Source: Pandoraea pulmonicola
GTDB lineage: Bacteria; Pseudomonadota; Gammaproteobacteria; Burkholderiales; Burkholderiaceae
Assembly: GCF_000815105.2 (NCBI RefSeq)
Contig: NZ_CP010310.2
Location: 1,984,001-2,048,000 of the forward strand
Reading direction: 5' to 3'
DNA length: 64,000 nt
Below are positions 9,290-18,342 of the stretch, in pieces (the first letter of the stretch is position 1; each line of letters opens with the position of its first letter). Made by a program: the position numbers and the translations under genes. The notes under the pieces were generated by a model that made no database searches, was not told the DNA's origin, and was given only the letters and a program-made list of their open reading frames with translations.

Positions 9290-9901
9290 TCACTGCGCCT
9301 GCGTAGTGCTGGCTGGGCTGGCGGGGGCGGTGGAAGTGGCGGGACCTGTCGTCGACGCGGACGACGGCGTTGCCGGCGCCGACGTGTCGAACACCTTGGC
9401 AAGCTGCCGGGCGCCCTGTGCCGATTCGGCGCGCATGCGCGGGCCGACGAAGATCGGATCAAGAATCAGAAAAAGCAGGTTCGGGGTGCGATAGACGAAG
9501 TCGCGTTCGAAGCGGGTGCCCGAGCCGTCGGGCGTGAGCGTATAACGCACCTCCGCCGAAGGGCGCCGGTTGACCTCGCCCTCGGCCCGCCATGCCAGCG
9601 GCGGCTTCGCTTCAACCACTTTCCAATGAATGATGCCGTGCCGCCCGGCGAGCCGGAATTCTTCCGCGACCTCATCGCCGAGCACGAGAGGACGGTCCGT
9701 CGTGCCTTGCACCGCGAGCGAGGCCGGATGCCAGGCGGGCCAGTTCGCGGGCGTCGTCACATAATCGTAGACGGCTTGTGGCGGCGCGCGCAGTGTCACC
9801 ACGTTGACGACGTGCGTCTGGCGTTCGAAGGGCAAGGGCAGCAGCGAAAGCAGGGCGACGACCGCCACCGCCCCGAGAACGAACAGGAAGGCGCGCTTCA
9901 T
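9290..9901 (-). CDS. SRPBCC (START-like) family membrane-anchored protein
   Basis: About 203 residues. An N-terminal membrane helix or uncleaved signal (FLFVLGAVAVVALLSLLPL) is followed by a polyketide-cyclase/dehydrase-like SRPBCC fold at about 30-165, recognisable from the APPQAVYDYVTTPANWPAWHP start and the GTRFERDFVYRTPN strand. The C-terminal 30 residues are Ala, Thr, Ser and Pro rich and probably disordered. I chose the ATG giving MKRAFLF because the longer form overlaps the next gene. Ligand and role are unknown. Confidence 0.75.
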   Translation of the reverse strand: MKRAFLFVLGAVAVVALLSLLPLPFERQTHVVNVVTLRAPPQAVYDYVTTPANWPAWHPASLAVQGTTDRPLVLGDEVAEEFRLAGRHGIIHWKVVEAKPPLAWRAEGEVNRRPSAEVRYTLTPDGSGTRFERDFVYRTPNLLFLILDPIFVGPRMRAESAQGARQLAKVFDTSAPATPSSASTTGPATSTAPASPASTTQAQ

Positions 9902-9911
9902 CGGTGCGCGC

Positions 9912-10442
9912 TCAGGCACCGGCAGGCGAATCGAGTTCGACATCGACCATGAGATCGTCGGCGAGGCTTTCCAGAACGTCGCGCAATGCCTGCGTGCTCA
10001 CGCTGGCCGGCACGCGCAGCCGCGCCGTGGCGCGAAACAGCGTACCGCCCGACATCGAGCCCTCGACACATTCGGTCGCGAGTTCATCGATGCTGATGCC
10101 GCGCGAGAAGAGTACATGCGAGATTTCCTTGACGATGCCCGGATGGTCCTGGCCCACGAGATCGAGTTGCAATGTGCGGGCCGCCGGATCTTCGACGGCG
10201 CTTTGCGCGCGCGTCACGGCGATGCGCAAGCCGTGCGTCTCGAGCGCATGGAGCGCCTGGGTGAGCGCTTCGGCCTGATCGTCGGGAACCTGCAGATGGA
10301 TGATGCCGGCGAATTGGCCGGCGAGATTGGCGAGGCGGCTTTCCAGCCAGTTGGCGTTCGCGGCGGTGGCGCGATCGGCGATCGCATTGACCAGCCCCGG
10401 ACGATCCGGGCCGATCACGTTCAGAATCAGGGACGTCGTCAT
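9912..10442 (-). CDS. GcvR-like ACT-domain regulatory protein
   Basis: Cytosolic protein of 176 residues made of two ACT domains. The first begins MTTSLILNVIGPDRPGLVNA and the second LQLDLVGQDHPGIVKEISHV, both with the D-x-P-G ligand-binding loop of the glycine cleavage repressor family. GcvR acts by sequestering the activator GcvA, sensing glycine. No gcv genes are adjacent, so the partner is unknown. The ATG at MTTSLIL begins the first ACT strand and is the natural start. It is 10 bases upstream of the SRPBCC gene and may be co-transcribed. Confidence 0.82.
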   Translation of the reverse strand: MTTSLILNVIGPDRPGLVNAIADRATAANANWLESRLANLAGQFAGIIHLQVPDDQAEALTQALHALETHGLRIAVTRAQSAVEDPAARTLQLDLVGQDHPGIVKEISHVLFSRGISIDELATECVEGSMSGGTLFRATARLRVPASVSTQALRDVLESLADDLMVDVELDSPAGA

Positions 10443-10624
10443 CACAGGCTCCATCGATGCTGAGGGGCAAGAGGCGGCGCAGGCGGCACGCTCAGCCCTT
10501 GCCTGGGCCGTGGCGCGCATCAGGCTCAAGTGTAGTGCAATCGCAGGGGGTGCCGCTACGGCGCATGTTCGGCGCCGCTCAGCGGCGCGCCGCAGCATTC
10601 AGTGGCATCGAGCAGCGTTGCGCA

Positions 10625-11287
10625 TCAGGGCCGGTCCGCCGCCATACGAAGCAGGGCGATGACGGTCGCGTCGTCCGTCTGGACGAAATCGTTGTAGGCG
10701 AGACTCACCGCATGGAACGGCTGTGGCGTCTCGAGGCAGACGACGGCGTCGGCGAGCGCGGTGAGGCGGGCGATGGCGTCGTGCGCCCCGACCGGCGCGC
10801 AGGCGATGAGCGGCGCCGCGCCGAGCCGCCGCATCGCACGCAAGGCGGCGATCATCGTGGCGCCGGTGGCAATGCCGTCGTCGACGAGCACCACGGGGCG
10901 CCCGTGCACGTTGGGTGCGCCGCGTCCCGGCGTGTAGGCCTGTCGCCGCTGGGTGATCAGGGCTCGCTGGCGTGCCGTTTCGCGCGAGAGATACATGCCG
11001 GTGGCGCCGAGCGAGAGCGCGTGGTCGGCGAGGAAGATGCCGCCGAATTCGTCGACGGCTCCGATGGCGAGTTCGGGCTGGTGCGGCGCGCGCAGCTTGT
11101 GCGCGAGCAACACGTCGAGCGTGCCGTTCAGTTGACGGGCGATCGGCAGGGCGACGGGCACGCCGCCACGCGGAATGGCCAGCACGAGCGGAGCGGCACA
11201 GCGCGTGAGCAACTCGTGCGAGGCGAGCACTTCGGCCAGCGCGTTACCGGCGGCGGCACGATCGAGAAACGAGGCAACGGCGGGCAT
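10625..11287 (-). CDS. Phosphoribosyltransferase family protein
   Basis: Type I phosphoribosyltransferase fold, 220 residues. The PRPP-binding motif VVLVDDGIATGATM is present at about 130-143, after an N-terminal ILAIPRGGVPV-like segment. This subfamily (often next to dienelactone-hydrolase-like proteins) has no firmly assigned substrate. The gene stands alone between the ACT protein and the TauE exporter. Confidence 0.85.
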   Translation of the reverse strand: MPAVASFLDRAAAGNALAEVLASHELLTRCAAPLVLAIPRGGVPVALPIARQLNGTLDVLLAHKLRAPHQPELAIGAVDEFGGIFLADHALSLGATGMYLSRETARQRALITQRRQAYTPGRGAPNVHGRPVVLVDDGIATGATMIAALRAMRRLGAAPLIACAPVGAHDAIARLTALADAVVCLETPQPFHAVSLAYNDFVQTDDATVIALLRMAADRP

Positions 11288-11434
11288 GGCGGCGGTAGGA
11301 GGGCAATGCTCGCATCGTACCGCCGCTTGCGGACGTTCGTACGCGGTGAAGTGTATCCGTTTGTGACGACGCGAGCCCCTCTGTCTCCCGTGAGCCCGCG
11401 CGTGGGGAAGGGGGCAACAACACCGCTGCCCGGT

Positions 11435-12187
11435 TCAGCGTGCCAGCAGTTCCGGCACCGTGCCGACGAGCAGCGTTACACCGGAACATGCCAGCAGCGC
11501 GAGCACCATGCGCCGGAATGCGTGATCGGACAGGAATCGGTAGGCCCATGCGCCGACCAGCGTCGGCACGATCATCGCCGGCACGGCAATCGCGAAGACG
11601 TGCAACGTCGCGGTGGTGATCACGCCATGCACGGCATACAGCGTGACGGTGAGCGTGTGCATGACGATGAAGAAGATCTGCATCACCGCGCGTTGCATGT
11701 CCTTGTCCCAGCCGCGCAGCGTGCACCACAGCGTGGGCACCACGCCCACGAGCCCACCGATGCCGCCCATCACCCCGCCGATGAAGCCGACGACGCCGTC
11801 CGCGGCGCGTCCGCCGTGCGAGATGCGGGGCAGATGCGCCGAGAGCAGCAGGATCGAGCAGTAGATGACCAGCACCGCGCCGATGCCCGCGCGGAACCAC
11901 ACCGGGTCCAGATAGCGAAGAATCCACACGCCGACCGGCACACCGAAGAGTCCGCAGAGCACGAACGGTGCGAGGCGCTTGAGCGGCACGGCGCGGCGTG
12001 CGGCGCGCAGCCCGAGGAGCTGGCCGACGAGCGAGCAGAAAGCGGCGAGCGGGCCGGCCAGCGTGGGCGGCAGCGACCACGCCCAGAACGACAGGGCAAC
12101 CAGGCTGAAGGCAAAGCCGGACAGGCCTTGGACGAAGCCGGCGATACAGGCGCCGGCAATGAGGGGGAGCAACGTGTCGACAGTCAT
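11435..12187 (-). CDS. Sulfite exporter TauE/SafE family membrane protein
   Basis: Inner-membrane protein of 250 residues with about eight hydrophobic helices. The family features are visible: GACIAGFVQGLSGFAFSL at the N terminus and GFIGGVMGGIGGLVGVVPTLW in the middle, the duplicated Gly-rich TauE motif. Members export sulfite, sulfoacetate or related organic anions. No sulfonate catabolism genes are adjacent. The following 306 bases up to the PAP2 gene (12188-12493) show no supported feature. Confidence 0.87.
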   Translation of the reverse strand: MTVDTLLPLIAGACIAGFVQGLSGFAFSLVALSFWAWSLPPTLAGPLAAFCSLVGQLLGLRAARRAVPLKRLAPFVLCGLFGVPVGVWILRYLDPVWFRAGIGAVLVIYCSILLLSAHLPRISHGGRAADGVVGFIGGVMGGIGGLVGVVPTLWCTLRGWDKDMQRAVMQIFFIVMHTLTVTLYAVHGVITTATLHVFAIAVPAMIVPTLVGAWAYRFLSDHAFRRMVLALLACSGVTLLVGTVPELLAR

Positions 12188-12493
12188 GAATCGGGCGCGG
12201 CGGACGGCATTCGAAACTTCTCATGACTCCTTGCCGCGTCAGCCGCGTCGGGCGGCATCCCGTCGGACATCGCCAGACATCGTCGAGTGGCGTTCGATCT
12301 TGCCGGAACGCGGGCCGGACTCGGCAAGGCAGGGAAGCGAATGTGCCCGTCGCGGGGCGGTCTCGGTATTGTTCCGCGGACGGCGAGCCGTCCGCAGCTT
12401 TCGTTATCAATCCGCCATTATGCGGCGAACCCGGCAACTGGCAACAGGGGAGGGGGAGCGCCGCGTATGGGGCGCAACAGACCGTTTCGGGCC

Positions 12494-13183
12494 TCACGCC
12501 GCCCGCTGTCCCCAGCGCTCCCATGCGGCGATGAACGCCGTCCCGACCGCGATGCCGAGTGCGGCGCCGGCCAGCGCATCGCTGGTCCAGTGATACGCCG
12601 CCGCGATCTGGCCGAATCCCGTCACGGCGACCGCGACGGCGCAGGGCCAGCGCAATGCCCGGTGTCGAAGCGAGACGACCGTGGCGAAGGCGAGCATGAC
12701 GGTGAGGTGTCCCGACGGAAATGATGCATAGGCCACGTCGCTGCCGCCGAACCACTTGAACGTGAAGACGCCGTCGCGCAGATACGAAGGGTTGTCGTGA
12801 ATCCAGGTGGCGGGCCAGGTGCGTCCGAACGTGAACTTCAGACCTTGTTTGAGCAGGCTGCCGACGCCGACGGCGCCGCCGGCCAGCCAGAGCGTGACGG
12901 CCCATCGAGGGAGCGTGCGGCGCCATAGCAGCGCCGCGCCGCCGAGAACGAACACCGGCCACGCCAGCACGAAGAGCGGCGCCGGAAGTTCTGCGATGTG
13001 CTGGATCCAGGGAGTGCCTTGCGTGTAGACGTGCGCGACGTTCACGACCGGTCGGTCGATCCAGGCGATGGCCGCCAGCGCTGTCACCACGCAGATGACG
13101 GCACTTAGCCACGCGGTGCGCAGACAGTGGGCGGAAATGTCGGGCATGGACGACGCGGGAGAGGTGGGGGCTAGTTGGGTCAT
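12494..13183 (-). CDS. PAP2 superfamily membrane phosphatase
   Basis: Membrane protein of 229 residues with several hydrophobic helices. PAP2 active-site pieces are seen: KFTFGRTWPA (motif 1, with threonine in place of the common proline after Arg), ASFPSGHLTVM (motif 2) and AAYHWTSDALAGAALG (motif 3 His and Asp). Such enzymes dephosphorylate undecaprenyl pyrophosphate or lipid phosphates outside the membrane. I chose the ATG giving MTQLAPTS; a later ATG gives MPDISAHC. Confidence 0.85.
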   Translation of the reverse strand: MTQLAPTSPASSMPDISAHCLRTAWLSAVICVVTALAAIAWIDRPVVNVAHVYTQGTPWIQHIAELPAPLFVLAWPVFVLGGAALLWRRTLPRWAVTLWLAGGAVGVGSLLKQGLKFTFGRTWPATWIHDNPSYLRDGVFTFKWFGGSDVAYASFPSGHLTVMLAFATVVSLRHRALRWPCAVAVAVTGFGQIAAAYHWTSDALAGAALGIAVGTAFIAAWERWGQRAA

Positions 13184-13599
13184 GGCGAGTACGAAGCGGA
13201 TCAGGGGGGAGGCGGAAAGGGGCGGTGAAGGGGGGAGATGGCGAGCGCCAATGAAACCCTGGCATGGTAGTCGCCATCTTCCGTCGCAACCGGGAGATGT
13301 CCCATGATTCGGGCATTCTCCCAAACTTTTGGCGCGTTCGTGACGAATCGTGGAGAGTCGGATATGGCGCGGCACGTTGGCGGCGTGACAGGGCGCGGGG
13401 AGGCGGAATCCCCGACACTACGCAGACTGTCCCCGTCACATGGCGATTTGATGACGATCAGGACGCCGGCGTTGTGCTCATGACATGCTCCGGTCGCAAG
13501 GGATGGAAAGATTCCTTTGCCGGTTGAGGGGGCATCGTCCTACAATCGTCCCCTACGCAAACATCGGATATGGCGGGCGAGACTGCGAGGGAGGATGTG
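13184..13599. other. Intergenic region with a promoter for the Mrr-like unit
   Basis: This 416-base gap between divergent genes holds no supported gene. Near its right end TTGCCG (13517-13522) and TACAAT (13541-13546) are 18 bases apart, a fair sigma70 promoter reading towards the small ORF at 13600. Confidence 0.45.
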
Positions 13600-13737
13600 A
13601 TGTCGTGGCTCGGCTATCGTGACGTACCGCGTTTCGAGGAACGGCAGCCGGGGCGTGGACCCAGCGCTGTTCGCCATCTCTCCGAAGTTGTTTTTCGAGT
13701 GGCAAAACAAAACCAATATCGCATGCGGGGGCAGTAG
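13600..13737 (+). CDS. Small hypothetical protein coupled to the Mrr-like gene
   Basis: A 45-codon ORF starting MSWLGYRDVPRFEE and ending KQNQYRMRGQ. GGGAGG lies five bases before its ATG, and its TAG stop shares one base with the GTG start of the next gene (TAGTG), as expected for translational coupling. I do not recognise the product. It may be a small partner, a leader peptide or a chance ORF. Confidence 0.45.
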   Translation: MSWLGYRDVPRFEERQPGRGPSAVRHLSEVVFRVAKQNQYRMRGQ

Positions 13738-15356
13738 TGGATCGGGGATTCGAGGTCATCATCGACCGTCTGGCGCGCGAGTTCTGGCGCGCCTCGCACA
13801 CGCGCGAACAACAGCGCGCAGACTCGGAAATACGCTCGCTCGCACCAGTGCGAGCGGTGGATCAGGCGCAGCGCGCGCTGGACGAGGCCGGCGCCATCGA
13901 CGCCGCCGCCCGCGAGCGTCTTCAACTGGCGTTGGGGCAGGCCGAGGCCGCGGCCCGCAGCGCCCGCGCCAAACACGAAGTGACGCGTCTCGAGCGTTTG
14001 CTCGCCGACGGCCTCGCGCGCGACCTGCGCATTCCACCGGCCGATCTGCGCGCACGCAACACACCGCCGGTACTCGACACGCGTCGCCTGCCGAAGATTC
14101 TGGCCAAACCCGAATGGGAAGCCTTCGCTCCCGAGAAGCCGGGGCGCCTGGCGCTTGCCATGCCCGGCGCGTCGGCACGCTATGAGCAGGCCGTGGCCAA
14201 GGCACGCAGCGAGTTCGTCCACGCCGAGCGCGAGTACGAGGCGTCGAAGATCCGCCGCACGCAAGGCTCGATGATTCTCCAGATCGCGCAGCAGAAGGCC
14301 ACGGAGGCGGCGCGCGCCGAGAGCGCGCGTCACAATGCCGCCGTGGCCGACTTCGAAGGCGCGCTGCTGCGTGGCGAGGCCGCGGCGGTCACCGGTTATG
14401 CGCGCATCGTGCTGAGCCGCAGTCCGTACCCCGAAGCGTTCATGCAGACGCTCGCCGCGCACTACGTCGAGAACCTCAAGCTGCTCGCCGTCGGCTACGA
14501 CATTCCGACGCTCGACGCCATGGTGCCGGCCACGCTGGAATATCACTTCAACGCGACCGAACGCGTCGTGCAAGGCGTGCGGACAGGTGACGCGATGCGC
14601 GCTCAGGTGTACGCCAACGCACTGCGTCAGATTCTGCTTCGCTCGTTGCACGAACTGTTCTCGGCGGAGCCGCTGCGCCAGGTGAACGCCATCGTTTTCA
14701 ATATGTACACGGGCGATGGCGAGACACGCGTCTGTGTGGCGAGCGTGCACGTATCGCGCGCCGACTTCTCGGCGCTCGCGCTCGCGGAGGGCGACCCCGC
14801 CGCGCATCTCGCAACGCTCGGCGCGCGTATCTCCGAGCGGCCCGAAGCGCAGCAGCCGGTCACGCCCGTGGCAGGTGTCGACATGACGCAGGCGATCACG
14901 GACGAGAAGGTCGCCGTCGACCGCCGCTTCAATCTGGCGACGCTCTCCGACAAGGACTTCACGCAGGTCATGTTCCATCTGCTGCGCTCGCACGGCTTCG
15001 AGGGGCCGCCGCTGCTGCCGGCCGAAGACGGCATGCTGACCTGCCGGGCATGGGATCCGCATCCGATCTTCGGCGGCGACGTGGTGGTGCACATTCGTCG
15101 GGCGTCGAGCCACAACGATCGCCTGGGGCTCCCGGCGGCCCGGGCGATACTCGCCGAGATGCAGCAGATCGGCGCCGCACGCAGCATGCTGATCACCACG
15201 GGTATGTTCGAAGATGGCGTCGAGGAATTTGCGCGCGACCGTCGCATCGAGCTGCTCGCCGGTCACCACCTCGTTTTCCTGCTCAAGGAGAATGCGGGAG
15301 TGGATGCGAGTGTCGTGGCGCCAGAGGCGGCGGATACGGTAGCGGCGCAGTTTTGA
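13737..15356 (+). CDS. Mrr-like (PD-(D/E)xK fold) protein, catalytic residues substituted
   Basis: 539 residues. An Ala/Glu/Arg-rich coiled coil occupies about 40-215, a middle domain about 240-380 (YANALRQILLRSLHELFSA), and an Mrr_cat-type domain about 400-520. From recollection of bacterial Mrr-like restriction proteins, the last domain normally carries GVD, then DPRPIFGG and a QAK triad. Here DPHPIFGG (440-447) is kept, but Thr435 stands at the Asp site, His452 at Gln and Arg454 at Lys, so nuclease activity looks lost. ITTGMFEDGVEEFARDRRIELL and LKENAGV also match the fold. The GTG start has GGGGG six bases upstream. The role may be nucleic-acid binding. Confidence 0.75.
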   Translation: MDRGFEVIIDRLAREFWRASHTREQQRADSEIRSLAPVRAVDQAQRALDEAGAIDAAARERLQLALGQAEAAARSARAKHEVTRLERLLADGLARDLRIPPADLRARNTPPVLDTRRLPKILAKPEWEAFAPEKPGRLALAMPGASARYEQAVAKARSEFVHAEREYEASKIRRTQGSMILQIAQQKATEAARAESARHNAAVADFEGALLRGEAAAVTGYARIVLSRSPYPEAFMQTLAAHYVENLKLLAVGYDIPTLDAMVPATLEYHFNATERVVQGVRTGDAMRAQVYANALRQILLRSLHELFSAEPLRQVNAIVFNMYTGDGETRVCVASVHVSRADFSALALAEGDPAAHLATLGARISERPEAQQPVTPVAGVDMTQAITDEKVAVDRRFNLATLSDKDFTQVMFHLLRSHGFEGPPLLPAEDGMLTCRAWDPHPIFGGDVVVHIRRASSHNDRLGLPAARAILAEMQQIGAARSMLITTGMFEDGVEEFARDRRIELLAGHHLVFLLKENAGVDASVVAPEAADTVAAQF

Positions 15357-15492
15357 CGTCTGCTGCGCCGCAGCATGACGGCGGTGCAAGACAACGAATC
15401 AAGACGACGAATGGCCGTGCGGTCGTCTCGGCGCGAGCGTCGGAGATCGGTCTCGGTGAAAGCGAATGCGACGTGATGTCCTGAGGGCCTGC

Positions 15493-15498
15493 TATAGT
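15493..15498 (+). promoter_or_regulatory. Candidate -10 box of the DUF2501 gene
   Basis: TATAGT lies 44 bases before the start codon. A clear -35 partner was not found. Confidence 0.3.
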
Positions 15499-15541
15499 GG
15501 GTCTACCCCATCCACGTCACATCCCCATCACGGAGGTTCGT

Positions 15542-16057
15542 ATGTCGCGACGCATGGACTGTTCGGCTGAGGTCGGTGTTACCCGTGGCGCCCGCGTGAG
15601 GCTTGCGGGGGCAACAGGGCTCGCACTGGCGCTGGCGTTAGGGACACCGCTGCCGGCCAACGCGCAGATCGACATGCTCAAGAACGCCCTCGGCGGAAGC
15701 TCGGGTGGCGGCAATTCCGGTGGCCTGGCCGGCAGTCTCGGCGGGCTGGCCTCCGCGGGGTCGTTGACGTCGGGCAGCATCGGCAATGCAACCGGTGTGC
15801 TCCAGTTCTGCATCAAGAACAACTATCTCAACGCGGCCAACCTGGGTTCGGCCACCGACGTCAAGGACAAGCTCCTCGGCAAGATCGGCACGCAATCCGG
15901 ATCGCCTGCGGCGAGCCCCGGCTATCTCGACGGCGCCAAAGGCCTGTTGTCTTCGCCCGACGGCAAGACCGTCGACCTGAACGGCGGTGGGCTCAAGGAG
16001 CAGATCACCCGTCAGGTTTGCGACAAGATCCTCGACCAGGCCAAATCCTTCCTCTGA
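15542..16057 (+). CDS. DUF2501 (YjjA-like) secreted protein
   Basis: Exported protein of 171 residues with a signal peptide ending at PANAQ (about residue 40). A Gly/Ser-rich stretch (about 48-80) precedes the conserved DUF2501 part: GNATGVLQFCIKNNYL, SPGYLDGAKGLL and the final QVCDKILDQAKSFL, with two cysteines that could form a disulfide. E. coli YjjA has the same plan; function is unknown. GGAGG sits six bases before the ATG. It appears monocistronic. Confidence 0.87.
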   Translation: MSRRMDCSAEVGVTRGARVRLAGATGLALALALGTPLPANAQIDMLKNALGGSSGGGNSGGLAGSLGGLASAGSLTSGSIGNATGVLQFCIKNNYLNAANLGSATDVKDKLLGKIGTQSGSPAASPGYLDGAKGLLSSPDGKTVDLNGGGLKEQITRQVCDKILDQAKSFL

Positions 16058-16240
16058 CGGCGTGCTTCCGAACACCCCGAGGCGGCGACCGGTTGCCGGA
16101 TCGCGCCGGGCCTTGGAACGCCTGGTGGCTCCAAAATAATCATCGGTTTTGGGTCTTTGCCGAGAGCCATGAGCGGACGTACGCTGCGTGGGTTTCCAAC
16201 CCAGACAACGCCAGCCCACGGCCATCGCCCGGAGTCGCAG

Positions 16241-16885
16241 ATGTTTCAGCCCGCCGCCTTTACCGAAGAACGCCCCGAGGTTCTGCACGACCTCATTCGC
16301 GCCCATCCGCTCGGCCTGCTCGTGAGCGCGGGCGCGCCGGGGCTGACCGCCGATTCGATCCCGTTCCTGATCGATCCGGCCGATGGTGAGTTCGGTACGT
16401 TGCGCGCGCACTTGGCACGGGCCAACCCGCATGTTGCACGCTTGCGCGACGTGGACGAGTGTCTCGTCGCGTTTACGGGCCCGCAAGGGTATATCTCGCC
16501 GTCGTGGTACGCGGCCAAGGCCGAGCATGGGAAAGTGGTGCCCACGTGGAACTACGCCGCTGTGCATGCGTGGGGCAAGCCGCGCGTGATCGACGATGCG
16601 GCATGGTTGCGTCGATTCCTCGACGGTCTCACGCAGTCGCAGGAGCACTCGCTGCCAGCACCGTGGGCCGTCGACGACGCGCCCGCGGACTTCATCGAGA
16701 GCATGCTGCGCGCGATCGTCGGCCTGGAGATCCCGATCCGGCGCATCGAAGGCAAGTTCAAGATGTCGCAGAACCGCGCGATGCCGGATCGCGTCGGCGT
16801 GGTTGCCGGGCTGCGGGCGCGAGGGGCGCAAAGCGAGCCGCTGGCGGCGCTTGTCGCCGAACGAGGGGACGTTCCCAAAAGCTGA
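16241..16885 (+). CDS. PaiB-like FMN-binding negative regulator family protein
   Basis: Cytosolic 214-residue protein with the PaiB split-barrel fold. Family segments visible are MFQPAAFTEERPEVLHDLI, GPQGYISPSWYA, VPTWNYAAVHAWG and GLEIPIRRIEGKFKMSQNR. In Bacillus PaiB affects sporulation and protease genes; in proteobacteria the family is annotated as FMN-binding or a transcriptional regulator, but biochemical function is poorly settled. The ATG at MFQPAAF aligns with the family start. Confidence 0.88.
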   Translation: MFQPAAFTEERPEVLHDLIRAHPLGLLVSAGAPGLTADSIPFLIDPADGEFGTLRAHLARANPHVARLRDVDECLVAFTGPQGYISPSWYAAKAEHGKVVPTWNYAAVHAWGKPRVIDDAAWLRRFLDGLTQSQEHSLPAPWAVDDAPADFIESMLRAIVGLEIPIRRIEGKFKMSQNRAMPDRVGVVAGLRARGAQSEPLAALVAERGDVPKS

Positions 16886-16987
16886 GCCTGTCCCGTCGGT
16901 AACGAAACGAAACAATTCCATGGTTCGCAAGCGGGGCGTGCAATGGCATCCCCGCATACAATGCGGCATCCCGATTCGGACGCCGCA

Positions 16988-17146
16988 ATGAAAACACTGC
17001 TGCTCATGCTCACCCTGACGCTCTGCCTGCTCTTTCTTGCGCAGGCATGGGCGCCAAGCGCGCAAGCGGACGAATGCGGCAACCTTGGCCCGTCGCAGAC
17101 CTTGCAGTGCGCGGCCTACGGTGCAGCGAACGTCGTCCCCGAATAG
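16988..17146 (+). CDS. Small secreted hypothetical protein
   Basis: 52 codons beginning MKTLLLMLTLTLCLLFLAQA, a typical signal peptide cleaved near AQA, leaving about 20 residues with two cysteines (DECGNLG and LQCAAYG). No homologue is recognised. The pattern suggests a tiny periplasmic or secreted peptide. An upstream in-frame ATG (16943) would add an unconvincing leader. Confidence 0.5.
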   Translation: MKTLLLMLTLTLCLLFLAQAWAPSAQADECGNLGPSQTLQCAAYGAANVVPE

Positions 17147-17197
17147 CCATTCATCCGCTACAATCGCACCCCCTTAAGTCTTACCCTCAGCAGTGCG

Positions 17198-18157
17198 ATG
17201 AAGCAGTCTCGATGGACGGTCGCCGTAATGCGCGCAAGCCGCTTGCGCGCGATGGCCGGGCAGTTGGCAGTCTCGTTGGCAATCTCCTCCTCCGCCGTAA
17301 TCTCCGCCATCCCGGTGATGGCGCTCACCGCGGTCACTCCCCTGGCGAGTCACGCCGTCGCCGCGACCACGGCGTGCGGCGACCACTACTGGGCTGGTTC
17401 GGCGCCCGACATCACCAATGCCGCGATGGCGCGCAATGCGCGCGAGGTGTGCTTCAGCGCGTTCGGCGTGATGCACTCCGGTGTGACGCGCACCCCGCTG
17501 TGGTCCGCCGAACGTCTCACGCGGGCGAGCCTGAACGACGCGCGCGAGATCGGTCGCGTGAACAACTTCCACGCCGAATCGCGTCTGCCTCCGGGCGAGC
17601 GCGCCGAGTTGCGCGACTACGTGCGCTCGGGCTACGACCGGGGCCACATGGCGCCCTCGGCCGACATGCCCGACGCGCAGGCGCAGGCCGAGAGCTTCTC
17701 GCTGTCGAACATGGTGCCGCAGAACAGCGAGAACAACCGGTATCTGTGGGCCGGCATCGAAGCGAGCGTGCGCAGGCTTGCGCAGCAACGCGGCGAGTTG
17801 TTCGTGATTACCGGGCCACTCTTCAAAGGCAAGACGATCGTGCAGGTCGGCGATCGTGTCATGGTGCCCACGCAGTTGTTCAAGATCGTCTACGATCCGA
17901 AACGCAAGCAGGCTGGCGCCTACCTTGTGGCCAACGAGGCGACCGGCGACTATTCGGTGGTGAGCGTGGCGGAGCTCGAGAAGCTGGCCGGCATCGATTT
18001 CTTCCCCGACATGCCAGCCGAGGTCAAGAACACGGCGATGCGTCTGCCGGCACCCAAGGCCGCGGGCGGCGGTGGCAAGCGTAAGCGAGACCCGGACATG
18101 CCGACGTATCGCGAAGTGCAGACGGTGCTCGACTTCTTGCGTACGATCATCCGCTAA
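17198..18157 (+). CDS. Secreted DNA/RNA non-specific endonuclease (NUC1 family)
   Basis: Exported nuclease of 319 residues. An N-terminal hydrophobic signal region spans about 20-56, followed by the beta-beta-alpha-metal fold. The DRGHMAPSADM motif at 147-157 carries the general-base histidine (H150) and is followed by the metal-ligand segment SLSNMVPQNSENNRYLW. The enzyme would degrade nucleic acid outside the cytoplasm with Mg2+. A basic, Gly-rich tail ends the protein. The IS element starts about 60 bases downstream. Confidence 0.9.
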   Translation: MKQSRWTVAVMRASRLRAMAGQLAVSLAISSSAVISAIPVMALTAVTPLASHAVAATTACGDHYWAGSAPDITNAAMARNAREVCFSAFGVMHSGVTRTPLWSAERLTRASLNDAREIGRVNNFHAESRLPPGERAELRDYVRSGYDRGHMAPSADMPDAQAQAESFSLSNMVPQNSENNRYLWAGIEASVRRLAQQRGELFVITGPLFKGKTIVQVGDRVMVPTQLFKIVYDPKRKQAGAYLVANEATGDYSVVSVAELEKLAGIDFFPDMPAEVKNTAMRLPAPKAAGGGGKRKRDPDMPTYREVQTVLDFLRTIIR

Positions 18158-18222
18158 GGGAAGGGCGGCCTGGCTGCGCTGCCCGCCCCACGACTGACTT
18201 CCCCCCGATTCAGGAGAATGAA

Positions 18223-18235
18223 ATGAACGCGTCCC
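18223..18235 (+). repeat. Left subterminal inverted repeat of the IS element
   Basis: ATGAACGCGTCCC, the exact reverse complement of 19626-19638. Its ATG opens an eight-codon chance ORF that I do not regard as a gene. Confidence 0.8.
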
Positions 18236-18342
18236 ACCCGAAACGGTGAGAGCAGAGGAAGGAGGTGAATCCTCACGGGCCAACGGCATCGAAGTGCCCA
18301 GGTGGAAAATGCACGCATTTCCCGGCAACCGGAGGATCCACG

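Noticed and set aside
18223..18249. Eight-codon ORF with AGGAG before it (ATG at 18223)
   Set aside because: The ATG is part of the IS inverted repeat and the AGGAG belongs to the gene displaced by the IS.
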